A stretch of DNA of 64,000 nucleotides from Phymorhynchus buccinoides (GCA_017654935.2 CM065703.1:46232740-46296739); one strand, 5' to 3'. Counted from the first letter of the stretch, positions 1-12,801 are shown. The notes: generated from the sequence alone by a model not told the origin. A program made the numbers and translations.

Positions 1-3000
1 ACAATGAGGGGGACACATAGAGACGGGGACACATAGAGACGGGGACACATAGAGACGGGGACACAATGAGGGTAACACATAGAGACGGGGACACATAGAG
101 GGGGACATACAAAGACGGGGACACAATGAAGGGGACACATAGAGACGGGGACACCATGAGGGGGACACATAGAGACGGGGACACAATGAGGGGGACACAT
201 AGAGACGGGGACACAATGAGGGGGACACATAGAGACGGGGACACATAGAGGGGGACATACAGAGACGGGGACACAATGAGGGGGACACATAGAGAGGGGA
301 CATACAGAGACGGGGACATAATGAGGGGACACATAGAGACGGGGACACAATGAGGGGGACACATAGAGACGGGGACACAATGAGGGTAACACATAGAGAC
401 GGGGACACAATGAGGGGGACACATAGAGAGGAGACATACAGAGACGGGGACACATAACACATAGAGACGGGGACACAATGAGGGTAACACATAGAGACGG
501 GGACACAATGAGGGGGACACATAGAGACGGGGACACAATGAGGGGACACATAACACATAGAGACGGGGGACACACATAGAGGGGGACACAATAGAGACGG
601 GGACACAATGAGGGGGACACATAGAGAGAGAGGGGACATACAGAGACGGGGACACAATGAGGGGACACATAGAGACGGGGACACAATGAGGGTAACACAT
701 AGAGACGGGGACACATAGAGGGGGACACACAGAGACGGGGACACAATGAGGGGGACACATAGACGGGGACAGAGGGGACACAATGAGGGTAACACATAGA
801 GACGGGGACACAATGACGGTAACACATAGAGACGGGGACACATAGGGGGGACACATAGAGACGGGGACACATAGAGACGGGGACACAATGAGGGGGACAC
901 ATAGAGACGGGGACACAATGAGGGGACACATAGAGACGGGGACACAACACACATAGAGACGGGGACACAATGAGGGGGACACATAGAGACGGGGACACAA
1001 TGAGGGGGACACATAGAGACGGGGACATGAGGGGACACATAGAGACGGGGACACAATGAGGGGGACACATAGAGACGGGGACACAATGAGGGGGACACAT
1101 AGAGACGGGGACACAAGAGAGGGGGACACATAGAGACGGGGACACAATGAGGGGGGACACATAGAGACGGGGACACATAGAGACGGGGACACATAGAGGG
1201 GGACACATAGAGACGGGGACACATAGAGAGGGGGACACATAGAGACGGGGACACATAGAGGCGGGGACACAGAGAGACGGGGACACAATGAGGGGGACAC
1301 ATAGAGACGGGGACACAATGAGGGGGGACATAGAGACACAATGAGGGGGACACATAGAGAGGGGACACAATACATAGAGACGGGGACACAATGAGGGGGA
1401 CACATAGAGACGGGGACACAATGAGGGGGACACATAGAGACGGGGACACAATGAGGGGGACACATAGAGACGGGGACACAATGAGGGGGACACATAGAGA
1501 CGGGGGACACAATGAGGGGGACACATAGAGAGGGGGACATACAGAGACGGGGACACAATGAGGGTAACACATAGAGACGGGGACACAATGAGGGGGGACA
1601 CATAGAGACGGGGACACAATGAGGGTAACACATAGAGACGGGGACACAATGAGGGTAACACATAGAGACGGGGACACATAGAGAGGGGGACACATAGAGA
1701 CGGGGACACAATGAAGGGGACACATAGAGACGGGGACACAATGAGGGGGACACATAGAGACGGGGACACAATGAGGGTGACACATAGAGACGGGGACACA
1801 ATGACAGAGACGGGGACACAATGAGGGGGACACATAGAGACGGGGACACAATGAGGGGACACATAGAGACGGGGACACAATGAGGGTAACACATAGAGAC
1901 GGGGACACAATGAGGGGGACACATAGAGACGGGGACATAGAGACGGGGACACAATGAGGGTAACACATAGAGACGGGGACACAATGAGGGAGACACATAG
2001 AGACGGGGACACAATGAGGGTGACACATAGAGACGGGGACACAATGAGGGTAACACATAGAGACGGGGACACAATGAGGGTAACACATAGAGACGGGGAC
2101 ACAATGAGGGTAACACATAGAGACGGGGACACAATGAGGGTAACACATAGAGACGGGGACACAATGAGGGGGACACATAGAGACGGGGACACAATGAGGG
2201 GGACACATAGAGACGGGGACACAATGAGGGTGACACATAGAGACGGGGACACAATGAGGGGGACACATAGAGAGACAATGAGGGTAACACATAGAGACGG
2301 GGACACAATGAGGGTAACACATAGAGACGGGGACACAATGAGGGGGACACATAGAGACGGGGACACAATGAGGGGACACATAGAGACGGGGACACAATGA
2401 GGGTAACACATAGAGACGGGGACACAATGAGGGTAACACATAGAGACGGGGACACACATGAGGGTAGGGTAACACATAGAGACGGGGACACAATGAGGGT
2501 AACACATAGAGACGGGGACACAATGAGGGGGACACATAGAGACGGGGACACAATGAGGGGGACACATAGAGACGGGGACACAATGAGGGTAACACATAGA
2601 GACGGGGACACAATGAGGGGGACACATAGAGACGGGGACACAATGAGGGTAACACATAGAGACGGGGACACAATGAGGGGGACACATAGAGACGGGGACA
2701 CAATGAGGGGGACACATAGAGACGGGGACACAATGAGGGTAACACATAGAGACGGGGACACAATGAGGGTAACACATAGAGACGGGGACACAATGAGGGT
2801 GACACATAGAGACGGGGACACAATGAGGGGGGACACATAGAGACGGGGACACAATGAGGGTAACACATAGAGACGGGGACACAATGAGGGGGACACATAG
2901 AGACGGGGACACAATGAGGGGGACACATAGAGACGGGGACACAATGAGGGGGACACATAGAGACGGGGACACAATGAGGGGGACACATAGAGACGGGGAC

Positions 3001-3065
3001 ACAATGAGGGTAACACATAGAGGCGGGGACACAATGAGGGGGACACATAGAGGCGGGGACACAAT
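1..3065. repeat. 30-bp minisatellite array (family M30), about 100 copies
   Basis: Tandem units of about 30 bp built on ACACAATGAGGGGGACACAT plus AGAGACGGGG fill the first 3 kb, with point variants (GGGGG or GGTAA) and short deletions. Because 30 is a multiple of three, long open frames with a 10-residue period (MRGTHRDGDT) appear in the second half; these are by-products of the period and not genes. The array continues off the left edge. The same family recurs inverted at 10322-11737. Confidence 0.97.
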
Positions 3066-3221
3066 GCACTGATCTCGTTTGAATGCCACATAGGTGGGCT
3101 TTGTATGGGTGTGGTGAAGATAACGTGTTTTTAATCAAGTAAAAATCGACCAGGCTTGATTAATGAGACCAAGGTTTGCTCTCCGGTTTTAAAAATATCT
3201 CTCTCTCCGACTCCCTCCCTC

Positions 3222-3225
3222 CTCC

Positions 3226-3284
<59 letters not shown>
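3222..3284. repeat. C-run followed by (CT)n microsatellite
   Basis: A run of C followed by about 24 CT dinucleotides. Confidence 0.95.
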
Positions 3285-3288
<4 letters not shown>

Positions 3289-3474
3289 ATTATCGATGCT
3301 CGCTGCACATAGGCTCATTGTTTCTGTATCACAGAATACTGTTTACCTGGGTTAGGTTAGGATATAGGGACTAAACATAGCCGTTAGGCTTTCAAGCGTC
3401 CCATCCTTGGTTATATATCATTTATTATGTACAACTACAAGGTTTATCGTTCACTCATGTTTTTTGATAATCAT

Positions 3475-3730
3475 TCAACATTCGTATGTCAAATTTTTAT
3501 ATTCCCAGTCGTCTAATAAGTTTTTGAAAATGTTAGTATTTGGTGCTTGTTTAATATTAGTTGGTAACTTGTTCCACAAAGGTGCGGTTCTGTTAGTAAA
3601 ACAGTATTATTTAAAATTAGTCTTGCTATATTCAATAAATATTTTATCAACACCGTTTCTAGTTTTGTCAACGTTTGATAATATAAAGACATCTTGCATG
3701 TTTAGGTCATCAATATGTTTTTTAATATTT
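3475..3730 (-). mobile_element. 3' fragment of a non-LTR retrotransposon (reverse transcriptase C-terminus)
   Basis: The minus strand reads APLWNKLPTNIKQAPNTNIF, then a basic helix and a stop at 3477-3475. The LWN-x-LP and x-F-K-N-L pattern is the usual end of the reverse-transcriptase ORF in CR1/L2/Jockey-like LINEs. The fragment at 59552-59746 is a relative (VANLWNLLTPNLKRAPTLNT). It is 5'-truncated and its upstream part is frame-broken. Confidence 0.7.
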
Positions 3731-3741
3731 TGAAACGTATT

Positions 3742-3937
3742 AAATCCCCCCTGACTCTTCTAGCCTTTAAAGAAGGTAAATGTAAGGAGCAAACCAGCAC
3801 TAGCTTACATTGTTCGTGATACTGTGGAACCTCCCTAATAAATCCCCCCTGACTCTTCTAGCCTTTAAAGAAGGTAGTTTAAGGAGCAAACCAGCACTAG
3901 CTTACATTGTTCGCGATACTGTGTGGAACCTCCCTAA
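3742..3937. repeat. Two-copy direct tandem duplication, about 99 bp
   Basis: The segment starting AATCCCCCCTGACTCTTCTA is repeated at 3841 with few differences. Both copies end in a GTGGAACCTCCCTAATA motif related to the CAGTGGAACCTCCC inverted-repeat elements elsewhere in the window. Confidence 0.85.
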
Positions 3938-4642
3938 TAAGACCTTGAAATATCATCCAAAATAAGGTATTTAATGGGAGGGAGTTGTAATAGGGAGGCA
4001 ATGGCTCTCCCCCACCTGCGTGCGCATCTCGACCCTTCCAACGGAAGTGTCGCCATCTTAGTCCTTATGTGTGTGTAAGCAAAGTGAAAATGTTATCTAA
4101 ATGTGTAAAGAAAACATCCAGATGTTATAAATACAGTTTAGATAAGTTTCGAATTGGAACAGCCAAATACGCAGCATCGATTTGGCATTTTTCAAACAAA
4201 GTTACTGACTAAGATGGCGGTCTCCCATAATATGGCGCTCCTTGTGGCCGGATATGACGACACGTGGGTACAAGCCATTGTAGTAGCTTACAAAGAAGGG
4301 CAATGTCTCGGAGAAGTAGGTCTTAAGTGTGAGGGAGTCTTAATAGCCACGTCACGTGTCACGTTCCCTCTTATGCTAGGAAGATTTCTTAAGATTTCTT
4401 ACCAGCTATAAGAGGGAGAACAAGGGAAACCCCGTGATTTTGACACGTGACGTGGTGGGTCTTTAATAGGGCGGTTCCACCGTATTTCATTCTGACACTG
4501 TTAATCTGTCCCTCGTTGCTAATGGTCAAGATACAATTATTATTTTTCATTCTTTCCCTATGGCAACACAGTGGTGTGGTAGTAATGATATTTCTTGCCT
4601 ATCACTGTGTTAACATGGGAAAATAATTAACGTGTATTTTCC
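3938..4642. other. Non-coding stretch with TE fragments
   Basis: No supported gene. The end near 4385-4470 (AGATTTCTTACCAGC, then GTGGGTCTTTAAT) matches the right end of the element at 15765-16003. The open frame at 4154-4411 lies in this repeat material and has no protein-like features. Confidence 0.55.
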
Positions 4643-5480
4643 CTTTTAAGCACACACTGTTGACTTTGCATTGATTAACCCTTTAAGCACACACCGTTGA
4701 CTTTGCATTGATTAATCCTTTAATCACACACCGTTGACTTTGCATTGATTAATCCTTTAATCACACACCGTTGACTTTGCATTGATTAATCCTTTAAGCA
4801 CACACCGTTGACTTTGCATTGATTAATCCTTTAATCACACACCGTTGACTTTGCATTGATTAACCCTTTAAGCACACACCGTTGACTTTGCATTGATTAA
4901 TCCTTTAATCACACACCGTTGACTTTGCATTGATTAATCCTTTAATCACACACCGTTGACTTTGCATTGATTAATCCTTTAATCACACACCGTTGACTTT
5001 GCATTGATTAACCCTTTAAGCACACACCGTTGACTTTGCATTGATTAACCCTTTAAGCACACACCATTGACTTTGCATTGATTAACCCTTTAAGCACACA
5101 CCGTTGACTTTGCATTAAGCACACACCGTTGACTTTGCATTAACCCATTACGCACACACCGTTGACTTTGCATTAACCCATTAAGCACATACCGTTGACT
5201 TTGCATTAACCCATTAAGCACACACCGTTGATTTTGCATTAACACGTTAACCCCTTCACTGCGAGAGGGAAACTGAGAAATTATCTATTTTCTTATTACA
5301 AAATTTAAAGAGACCTGTTAGACTCACTCTGAGAAAACGGTCTAGAGACTATGGGCTATGACATCAAAAATATATGACGTTATGAATGACATCATCCATC
5401 CCGCAGTAGACACGAGAACAGGCATGGAAGGGGTTAACCACATACCATTGACTTGCATTAATTAACCCATCAAGCATGTG
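4643..5480. repeat. 37-bp tandem array (TTAATCCTTTAATCACACAC unit), interrupted by a MITE
   Basis: About 16 copies of a 37-bp unit containing CACACCGTTGACTTTGCATT run to about 5246. The units shorten towards the right end. A TTAA-flanked element occupies 5247-5437, and one more degenerate unit follows at 5438-5480. Confidence 0.92.
5247..5437. mobile_element. piggyBac-like MITE, family TTAACCCCTTCACTGC
   Basis: Bounded by TTAACCCCTTCACTGC on the left and GGAAGGGGTTAA on the right, that is, terminal inverted repeats abutting a TTAA target-site duplication as in piggyBac-type elements. The internal GACATCA/TGATGTCATC segment is shared with 61695-61776, 62460-62685 and 23910-24460. No coding capacity. 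Confidence 0.8.
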
Positions 5481-5548
5481 TGCTTGAACAACATCTCTGC
5501 TAAGACCAAATAATGAGGAGTTCTTCAAATGGATGAAGGTGGATGATT

Positions 5549-5926
<378 letters not shown>

Positions 5927-6149
5927 GCGTGAAATGTTGGGAACGGGAAGGGACCCACAATATGTGAACGCTTGGGGTGAATTGGAGAGGGTGGGGTGTG
6001 GGTGAATATAAATGGTGGGAAATAGGGCATTACTTAATGTTTTGATAGTCGCTTGTGTCGACCCTAACTATGTCCAACTCCTTGCGAAGCGTGATTTGTT
6101 GTCCTTTTTTTTCTTCTTCTTCTTAGTTTTGTTTCAATTTTTAATGCAT

Positions 6150-6262
6150 GCAAATGTGTTTCCTTGCTTGTATTGTGCTTGTACGAGACCACACTGTAAT
6201 TTTACCTAACGTGATAATAAAGTATTTTTGACTTTGATTTTGACTTGACTTTGTGTTAACCC
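6150..6262 (+). mobile_element. Retroelement 3' tail with TTGACTTTGA repeats
   Basis: The segment ending AATAAAGTATTTTTGACTTT, followed by further TTGACTT repeats, resembles the simple-repeat 3' end of a LINE or SINE. Similar tails occur at 30790-30825 and 51160-51188. It lies just upstream of the splice acceptor of the exon at 6274. Confidence 0.5.
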
Positions 6263-6273
6263 ATTCGTTCCAG

Positions 6274-7329
6274 GGAGCCCCGCAGGAAGCCGGGACATCC
6301 CAGTCACCTGAGCAAGGGACACCATCCAGCAACAACTGGGCCAAGGGCAGATCATCTGGCGGCAGACACAGCCCTAAAGGCAGCAGCCCGCGAACCCTGG
6401 AACGCAACGACACGTCTTTCGGCAGTGTCGACATCTCCGACATCACGCAGATGGACGAAGGGAAGAACCGAACCCCCTCCCCTCAGCCCACGTTTGAGCA
6501 CCGCACTCGCACACTGAAGGTAGGGCGGGGTGACCTAAAAATTCAGCATCAGAAAATGGGGCCGTCTCCGAAGAAAGCTTGGACCGAGAATAATGAAGGA
6601 CAGAAACGGGTTGAGGAAACTAGGATTGTGTCTAAAAAGCAGCAGGGGCTTGAAACTAAGGTAGGGCAGAGACAGGACGACGCAGCTGAGATGAGACAGA
6701 AACCGGGTGTTGAAACACGTATGGGAGATGAAACGAAGGTTCTACCTCAGAAGGGAAGTGAAACTGAGGTTTTGTCTCAAAAAGGAGACGAAACTAATCT
6801 TCAGTCTGAGAGAGAAGATGAAGCTAAGATTCTATCTCAGAAGAAAGAAGAAACCAAAATTCTATCTGAAAAGGAAGATGAAACTAAGATTCTATCTCGG
6901 GAGAAAGAAGAAACCAAAAGTATCTCTGAAAAGGAAGGTGTAACTAAGATTTGGTCTCAAAATGAAGACGAAACTAAGACTTTGTTTCACCCATCCTCCC
7001 CCGTGATAAAGCAGCTGCAACCTGCCTATATGGAGGTGCCTCAAATCCTGGCCACAAATAACGACTACTCCTCTTTCCGCTACTGCCTCCGCTCTCTCTC
7101 TGTCCCCGACATCCCAACAGCTGACACGTGCACGAGTGACAATCTGCTGCCGTCCGCTTACCAGTGCGGGAAACATCCGCCTCAAACAGAGCAGCGGCGT
7201 AGACTTTCCTACCGAGAACGCTTGAGGACACGCAGAAGCGATCAAGGTCAAGGTCACAGTCTATCTTTAGCCCAGAGAGTGTGCTGGGCGCGGCGCGTGG
7301 AGGCCTACATTGCTTCCGGAGATTTCCAG
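6274..7329 (+). CDS. Coding exon of an unrecognised Lys/Glu-rich protein, with 12-residue repeats
   Basis: A 352-codon exon, open from an acceptor (CATTCGTTCCAG/GGAGCC) to a donor (GATTTCCAG/GTGATG), phase 0 at both ends. The N-terminal half is Ser/Pro/Arg-rich and probably disordered. From about 6710 to 6990 there are roughly eight 12-residue repeats of the type EDETKILSQK or KEETKILSEK. The C-terminal part (SLAQRVCWARRVEAYIASGD) could form a helix. G/C-rich third positions separate it from the surrounding repeats. Reading through the donor adds only VMRSL before a stop at 7345-7347, so a terminal exon cannot be excluded. I do not recognise the family. It may belong to the same gene as 9971-10020, 10208-10282 and 12802-13803, but its phase-0 end does not fit the phase needed at 9971, so an exon is missing or the link is wrong. 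Confidence 0.65.
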
Positions 7330-7359
7330 GTGATGCGTTCTTTGTGACTTTAAAGTTCC

Positions 7360-8583
7360 TTAACCCCTTCACTGCCAAACAGGTTCCAAACAAAATAAAG
7401 CTTAGCTTGTTGTTGCTTCAAAGTCAAAAATTCTTTATTATCTCGTTAAAAGAAATTAGTGTGGTCTCAGACAAGCACGATACAGACAAGGACACACATA
7501 TTCATGCGTTAAAAATGAAAACAAAACTAAGAAAAAGAAAGGACAGCCAATCATGCTTCAAGTTGGACATATTATTTCAAGTCGATGCCCCCCCGTGGGG
7601 ATTCCGTAAAAATAGTCCCCCCACCTTCATGAAGTTCTGTGCTTGTAACTTCCTCTAATCTGCCACTATTCTCTTTGATTCTGCCTTTTCCCTTTGCTTT
7701 CTATCATCTACTATCGTTCTGACTGAATGGCTCATTCTCTTGCCCTTTAAAAAAAAACCCACTTCCAAATAATTCTTCTCCTTTGAGCTCCTCCGAAATC
7801 GGAATGTGTCGGCTGTACGCAGCAGGGAAACCAGTGAAAACTAAAAACCGGACACCTACGTACCTTACTCATTATGGCCATATGGCCTGGGAACGCAGAA
7901 AAAGAAGAAGTTACATTGTATGTTTATTATGTCACGACAATAAACATCTAAACCAAAACAAAATAAACAAGTGCAACTCCGAGCGGCTGCAAAGTCCCCT
8001 CGCAGCATCGCCGAGCTACTCCGAAATCGGAATGTGTCGGTTGTACACAATCACATACATAAAAACGCATCAAAACAGCACGTAACTACATAAAAACGCA
8101 TAAAAACAGCACGTAACTGAATAGTGTTTTTTATATATATAGCCTTGGGGTTCGGACTCGCGATTATGCGCACACCAGCGCGCAGAAAAATTCATGACAA
8201 CTGTGTTATAGACCATTCATCAAGAAATGTTGTCCAAAAAAACTGCATTGAAATACATGCAAAACTTCGCGAGATATTAGCGATTATGTGTTTTGGGGTT
8301 TGAACCCCGTACCTGGCGCGACCTTGACCTTAATGTAAAACTAAATACATCAGTGGATAGCTTGCATCTTAGCAAACTAGTATATCAAATTTGATGATGA
8401 TAGACAGGCTCGGGGACTAATCAAACTGAAAACCAGGATCTGCTAACAAATGTCAGTGATGCTAAAAAAAACTTATGGTCTGGGTAGATATCCATTCTGC
8501 ATGCCAAAAAATATTATGGAAATGAATTAGGAGCTCAGAAAAGTCGAAGAATGTTGGAGGCAATAAGGCAGTGAAGGGATTAA
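7360..8583. mobile_element. Composite TE block bounded by TTAACCCCTTCACTGCC termini
   Basis: Left end TTAACCCCTTCACTGCC (7360), right end GGCAGTGAAGGGATTAA (8583): the piggyBac-like inverted termini with TTAA. Inside lie a reversed retroelement tail (about 7410-7440), a dispersed element with CCCCGTGGGGATTCCGTA (7590-7745; relatives at 16320, 40780, 56810, 59015 and 63070), a SINE-like piece starting CTCCTCCGAAATCGGAATGT (7788-7915, part repeated at 8017-8050), and a segment with CGACCTTGACCTTAATG. It begins 30 bp downstream of the exon at 6274-7329. Confidence 0.6.
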
Positions 8584-9970
8584 TGGAACCGAGAGGAACC
8601 GAGACACATTGCGGTCCGATGTTAGGCGCAGACGACGTTCGAGACAAACATGGAAAAGAACGTTATATTGAAAGATATCACTAAGAACAACGGTGCCTTA
8701 TTTTCATAACATTTCACGTCTTCTACTTCAAAGGTCCTTGAATGTCCCACCGGTTTTCTTCGAGTGAGATTGTCGCAAGTCCTGACATGGCAGCATTCTG
8801 AGGGTACACTTTTGAAAGAGGAAACATTCTGAATTAAATAAAGGAAATGATTGTTCTTGTTTTTGAACCATTTAAAGTTTCTTCTGAGTTTCCAATTAAA
8901 ATGGCGAGGCAATTTTACCCTTATTTAAATCACTGTTGTTTACAAAACCACACTTGAGGATGCTTACGCATTCAAAACCAGTTTTATATCCTTTTCAAAA
9001 ATGAAGAACTAAATAATATATATATAAACTTGTGGTGACAAATTATTCCTCGGCATGCTATCGACATGAAATACAAAACGTGAACATGAACAAAAGTGGG
9101 TGGAAAACTAAAAACAAATTTATGGAAAATATTTACTGGCTTTTTGACAAACTGGTGACAATGTCCCTGGAAAACCGGCCACCGACGGATTTCAGTTCTG
9201 CTTCAATGCGTGCATGACTTTTCATTAACGTTTTGTACAAAAGCAACGATTGTCACTCGTCACTCAACTGTTGTGGATGTCGTCTGCTCCTCCATCAACC
9301 GCGGTGCGTTTCGAGTTCTCTCCCTTTGTGTTAATTGCTGAACAAGATTCTCTGGATTGAAAAATAAAATAAAAATGCTATATGTGTCTATTTCAGTTAA
9401 GGGCAGTTGGAGCGGGGGTGGAAGTTGCTGACAACACAATAGTTCATACTGGATAAACTATTAGTACCCGTAGCCAAAACAATGTTAAGAGTGTGCGTTG
9501 GCGTTGGGGGTGGTCCTCCCAAAGTCATTTGATTTTGTAGGGCCTGAGAAGCCAACTACTCTCCAAGGCTCCAACCCACAGAGCCAGTTGCATTGTCTCA
9601 TAGAAACCATCGCAGGACCTAGGTTTTCTAAAGTTCGATCTGTAACTATTTTCACATCAGTGGTGGAAGGGAGAGGGGGAGGAGAATCACTTTGCTATCG
9701 GCCCCATTTTTGCGGTTAAAATAATAATCTAATTGATGATGAAGGGTGTGTTCTGGGTTTTCTTTCATTGTGATTATAAGCTCACAGTCGATTTATAGAT
9801 TAACAGAGACAGAATACAACGCTATTTACAATAAATATACATGTACAAACACAACGGTATATTATGAAGCCAGAATTATAAACCCCATGATGGCATCTTT
9901 AATATGCTATACAATCGTTGTAGACCTACTGCATCAGCAGTATCCATAGTGCTAATTTGTTATCTTTTAG
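8584..9970. other. Non-coding, probably intronic stretch
   Basis: AT-rich sequence with only short unsupported open frames. A missing exon of the + strand gene could lie here (it would have to enter in phase 0 and leave in phase 1), but I could not identify one. Confidence 0.5.
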
Positions 9971-10020
9971 ATTATCTGCTCATGAGACAGAGTTCTTCAT
10001 CCCCAAGTGTTACGACAAGG
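9971..10020 (+). CDS. Small putative exon of the Lys/Glu-rich gene
   Basis: A 50-bp segment between a good acceptor (TTATCTTTTAG) and a strong donor (AAGG/GTAAGC). Frame YLLMRQSSSSPSVTTR ends exactly in phase 0 and so joins the next exon at 10208 without a stop. Another frame (LSAHETEFFIPKCYDK) has more exon-like third positions but reaches a stop (TAA) in the next exon. The choice is unresolved; the 10208 exon may have a different boundary. Confidence 0.45.
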
Positions 10021-10207
10021 GTAAGCTACCCATGATAATGGTAACTCTTCCCCTAATATTTCTTTCCCTATTTCATTTTGTGTGGGTTTAATTTTTAAAA
10101 AGGTGCATTGTTAGGAATAATGATGATATGCATGATAAATGGGAACATGATATAGGCCTAACAACATTTTGTGATTGTGTTTGTTTCACGTGCACTGGCG
10201 CGTGCAG

Positions 10208-10282
10208 CCGGAGGGCCATAACTACGAGGCTCAGACCACAGCACGTGACGTGCACGTGCAACTGGATGACAACCAGGACAGG
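10208..10282 (+). CDS. Putative 25-codon exon of the Lys/Glu-rich gene
   Basis: Acceptor GCGCGTGCAG at 10207, donor GACAGG/GTGGGT. Phase 0 at both ends, encoding PEGHNYEAQTTARDVHVQLD plus DNQDR with strongly G/C-rich third positions, unlike its surroundings. It joins in phase to the terminal exon at 12802. The 30-bp minisatellite begins 40 bp downstream, inside the intron. No domain recognised. Confidence 0.5.
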
Positions 10283-10321
10283 GTGGGTTGGTGAAACAAG
10301 TGTAGGCTAATGTGTCACGTA

Positions 10322-11737
10322 CCATTGTGGCCCCGTCTCTACGTGTCCCCGTCTCGATTTGTGTCCCCGTCTGTATGTGCCCCCATCTCTATGTGCCCCC
10401 GTCTCATTGTGCCCCCATCTCTCTCTTTGTGTCCCCGCCTCAATGTGTCACCCTCATTGTGCCCCCACCTCAATGTGTCACCCTCATTGTGCCCCCGCCT
10501 CAAAGTGTCACCTCATTGTGCCCCCGTCTCAATGTGTCACCCTCATTGTGCCCCCGCCTCTATGTGTCACCCTCATTGTGCCCCCGCCTCAATGTGTCAC
10601 CCTCATTGTGCCCCCGCCTCAATGTGTCACCCTCATTGTGCCCCCGCCTCAATGTGTCACCCTCATTGTGCCCCCGCCTCAATGTGTCACCCTCATTGTG
10701 CCCCCATCTCAATGTGTCACCCTCATTGTGCCCCCGCCTCAATGTGTCACCCTCATTGTGCCCCCGCCTCTATGTGTCACCCTCATTGTGCCCCCGTCTC
10801 AATGTGTCACCCTCATTGTGCCCCCGTCTCTATGTGTCACCCTCATTGTGCCCCCGTCTCTATGTGTCACCTTCATTGTGCCCCCGTCTCTATGTGTCAC
10901 CCTCATTGTGCCCCCGTCTCTATGTGTCACCCTCATTGTGCCCCCGTCTCTATGTGTCACCTTCATTGTGCCCCCGTCTCTATGTGTCACCCTCATTGTG
11001 CCCCCGTCTCTATGTGTCACCCTCATTGTGCCCCCGTCTCTATGTGTCACCTTCATTGTGCCCCCGTCTCTATGTGTCACCCTCATTGTGCCCCCGTCTC
11101 TATGTGTCACCCTCATTGTGCCCCCGTCTCTATGTGTCACCCTCATTGTGCCCCCGCCTCTATGTGTCACCTTTCATTGTGCCCCCGTCTCTATGTGTCA
11201 CCCTCATTGTGCCCCCGTCTCTATGTGTCACCCTCATTGTGCCCCCGTCTCTATGTGTCACCCTCATTGTGCCCCCGTCTCTATGTGTCACCTTCATTGT
11301 GCCCCCGCCTCTATGTGTCACCCTCATTGTGCCCCCATTTCTATGTGTCACCCTCATTGTGCCCACGTCTCTATGTGTCACCCTCATTGTGCCCCCGTCT
11401 CTATGTGTCACCCTCATTGTGCCCCCGCCTCAATGTGTCACCCTCATTGTGCCCCCGTCTCTATGTGTCACCCTCATTGTGCCCCCGCCTCAATGTGTCA
11501 CCTTCATTGTGCCCCCGCCTCAATGTGTCACCCTCATTGTGCCCCCGCCTCAATGTGTCACCCTCATTGTGCCCCCATTTCTATGTGTCACCTTCATTGT
11601 GCCCCCGCCTCAATGTGTCACCCTCATTGTGCCCCCGCCTCAATGTGTCACCCTCATTGTGCCCCCGCCTCAATGTGTCACCCTCATTGTGTCCTCGTCA
11701 TAGAGACAAAATTGGCGACACATAGAGACGGGGGGAA
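10322..11737. repeat. 30-bp minisatellite array M30, inverted relative to 1-3065
   Basis: About 46 units of the type TGTGTCACCCTCATTGTGCC plus CCCGTCTCTA. The reverse complement differs from the 1-3065 unit by only one or two bases, so this is the same family in opposite orientation. All three forward frames stay open for over 460 codons because the unit is a multiple of three and contains no stop. It lies in the last intron of the Lys/Glu-rich gene. Confidence 0.96.
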
Positions 11738-11870
11738 TGGTGCTCCACATAAGCGGGTGAACAAATGTAGGCTAACTGTCTTGCTGTTTTAGCTTCTCTC
11801 TGTGCGGTCCTATCATATTCTGTAATTAGGGCCAATGGCTGTAGAGCCAGAGCTGTACAGTAAATAATTA

Positions 11871-12084
11871 GGGGAAGACGGGGTAAAAAGCGCATGGGCG
11901 GGTAAGAAGCCCACCCCAATTATCTCATGACATGAAGCAAATTTCAGTCTCATTTTGCCCATGAGACGAGCGTTAATGTCTAGCATTCGTCTCATGGGCA
12001 AATTTGACTGAAATTTTCTTTATTTCATGAGATAATTGGGGTGGGCTTCTTACCCGCCCATGCGCTTTTTACCCCGTCTTCCCC
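11871..12084. mobile_element. Fold-back MITE, near-perfect 105-bp arms, TA target site
   Basis: The left arm starts GGGGAAGACGGGGTAAAAAG and the right arm ends with its complement. The arms are almost perfect for about 105 bp each, with a few-base loop near 11977. The element is flanked by TA on both sides, as expected for Tc1/mariner-type insertion. No ORF. Located in the same intron as the M30 array. Confidence 0.85.
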
Positions 12085-12164
12085 TATGTACTGTAATGGA
12101 GTATCATTGTACAATTTAGTCCGGTTTTGTGTCAAGTTATGATTCCTAAACAAGGGAGGGTGGC

Positions 12165-12308
12165 AGGAGGGGGGGGGGGGGGGGGGGGGCGAATGCGGGC
12201 TGTGCGCGTGTAGGCCCTTTGTGTTGGAGATAGGGGGCAGGGGAGAGAGAGGGGGAGGGAGAAAGAATGTGTGTGTTTGAGAAAGAGAGTGAGAGAGAGA
12301 GAATATGC

Positions 12309-12350
<42 letters not shown>

Positions 12351-12390
12351 GCGTGCGTGTGTGTGTGTGCGCGCGTGTGTGTGTGTGAAT
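12165..12390. repeat. Poly-G and (GT)n/(GA)n microsatellites
   Basis: A run of about 20 G, then GA-rich and GT/GCGT repeats. Confidence 0.95.
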
Positions 12391-12496
12391 CTACATCTTT
12401 GCTGATAAATCGATGTAATCAATGTAACTTCAGAAGCACACAATAAATGGGAAGTAGCACAAGCATGCGCCTTAAGGACATCTGGACTAATGGTCA

Positions 12497-12572
12497 ACTT
12501 AGGACGCCCATTTCACCGCCAGGTGGCAATCAAACCAGTAGGGGCTTAGCGCGTGATATTCTTGAGTTGGGG

Positions 12573-12649
<77 letters not shown>

Positions 12650-12742
12650 ATCTCCCCATCTCTCTACCCCCAACTAAGAATATAACGCGCTAAGCCCCTA
12701 TTGGTTTGGTTGCCATCTGGCGGTGAAATGGGCGTCCTAAGT
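12497..12742. mobile_element. Fold-back element with a (GA)n loop (copy 1)
   Basis: The left arm begins ACTTAGGACGCCCATTTCAC and the right arm ends in its inverse complement. The arms include AGGGGCTTAGCGCG and AACTCAAG/CTAACCCCC-type segments, and the loop is about 35 GA dinucleotides. A second copy of the family lies at 37250-37847. The right end is about 58 bp from the acceptor of the exon at 12802. Confidence 0.85.
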
Positions 12743-12801
12743 CGCTCATTGTTAGCGGGAAGAAACGTTCATCATACCGGTCATCTTTCTGTTGGGCACA
12801 G

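Noticed and set aside
1954..3072. Open frames with MRGTHRDGDT repeats
   Set aside because: Product of the 30-bp array period; no splice or promoter context and every frame is equally repetitive.
4154..4411. 85-codon + ORF
   Set aside because: Lies in repeat-derived DNA shared with 15900-16003, without coding features.
10310..11792. Three overlapping open frames of over 460 codons
   Set aside because: They are translations of the 30-bp minisatellite in all three frames; the unit has no stop and is a multiple of three.
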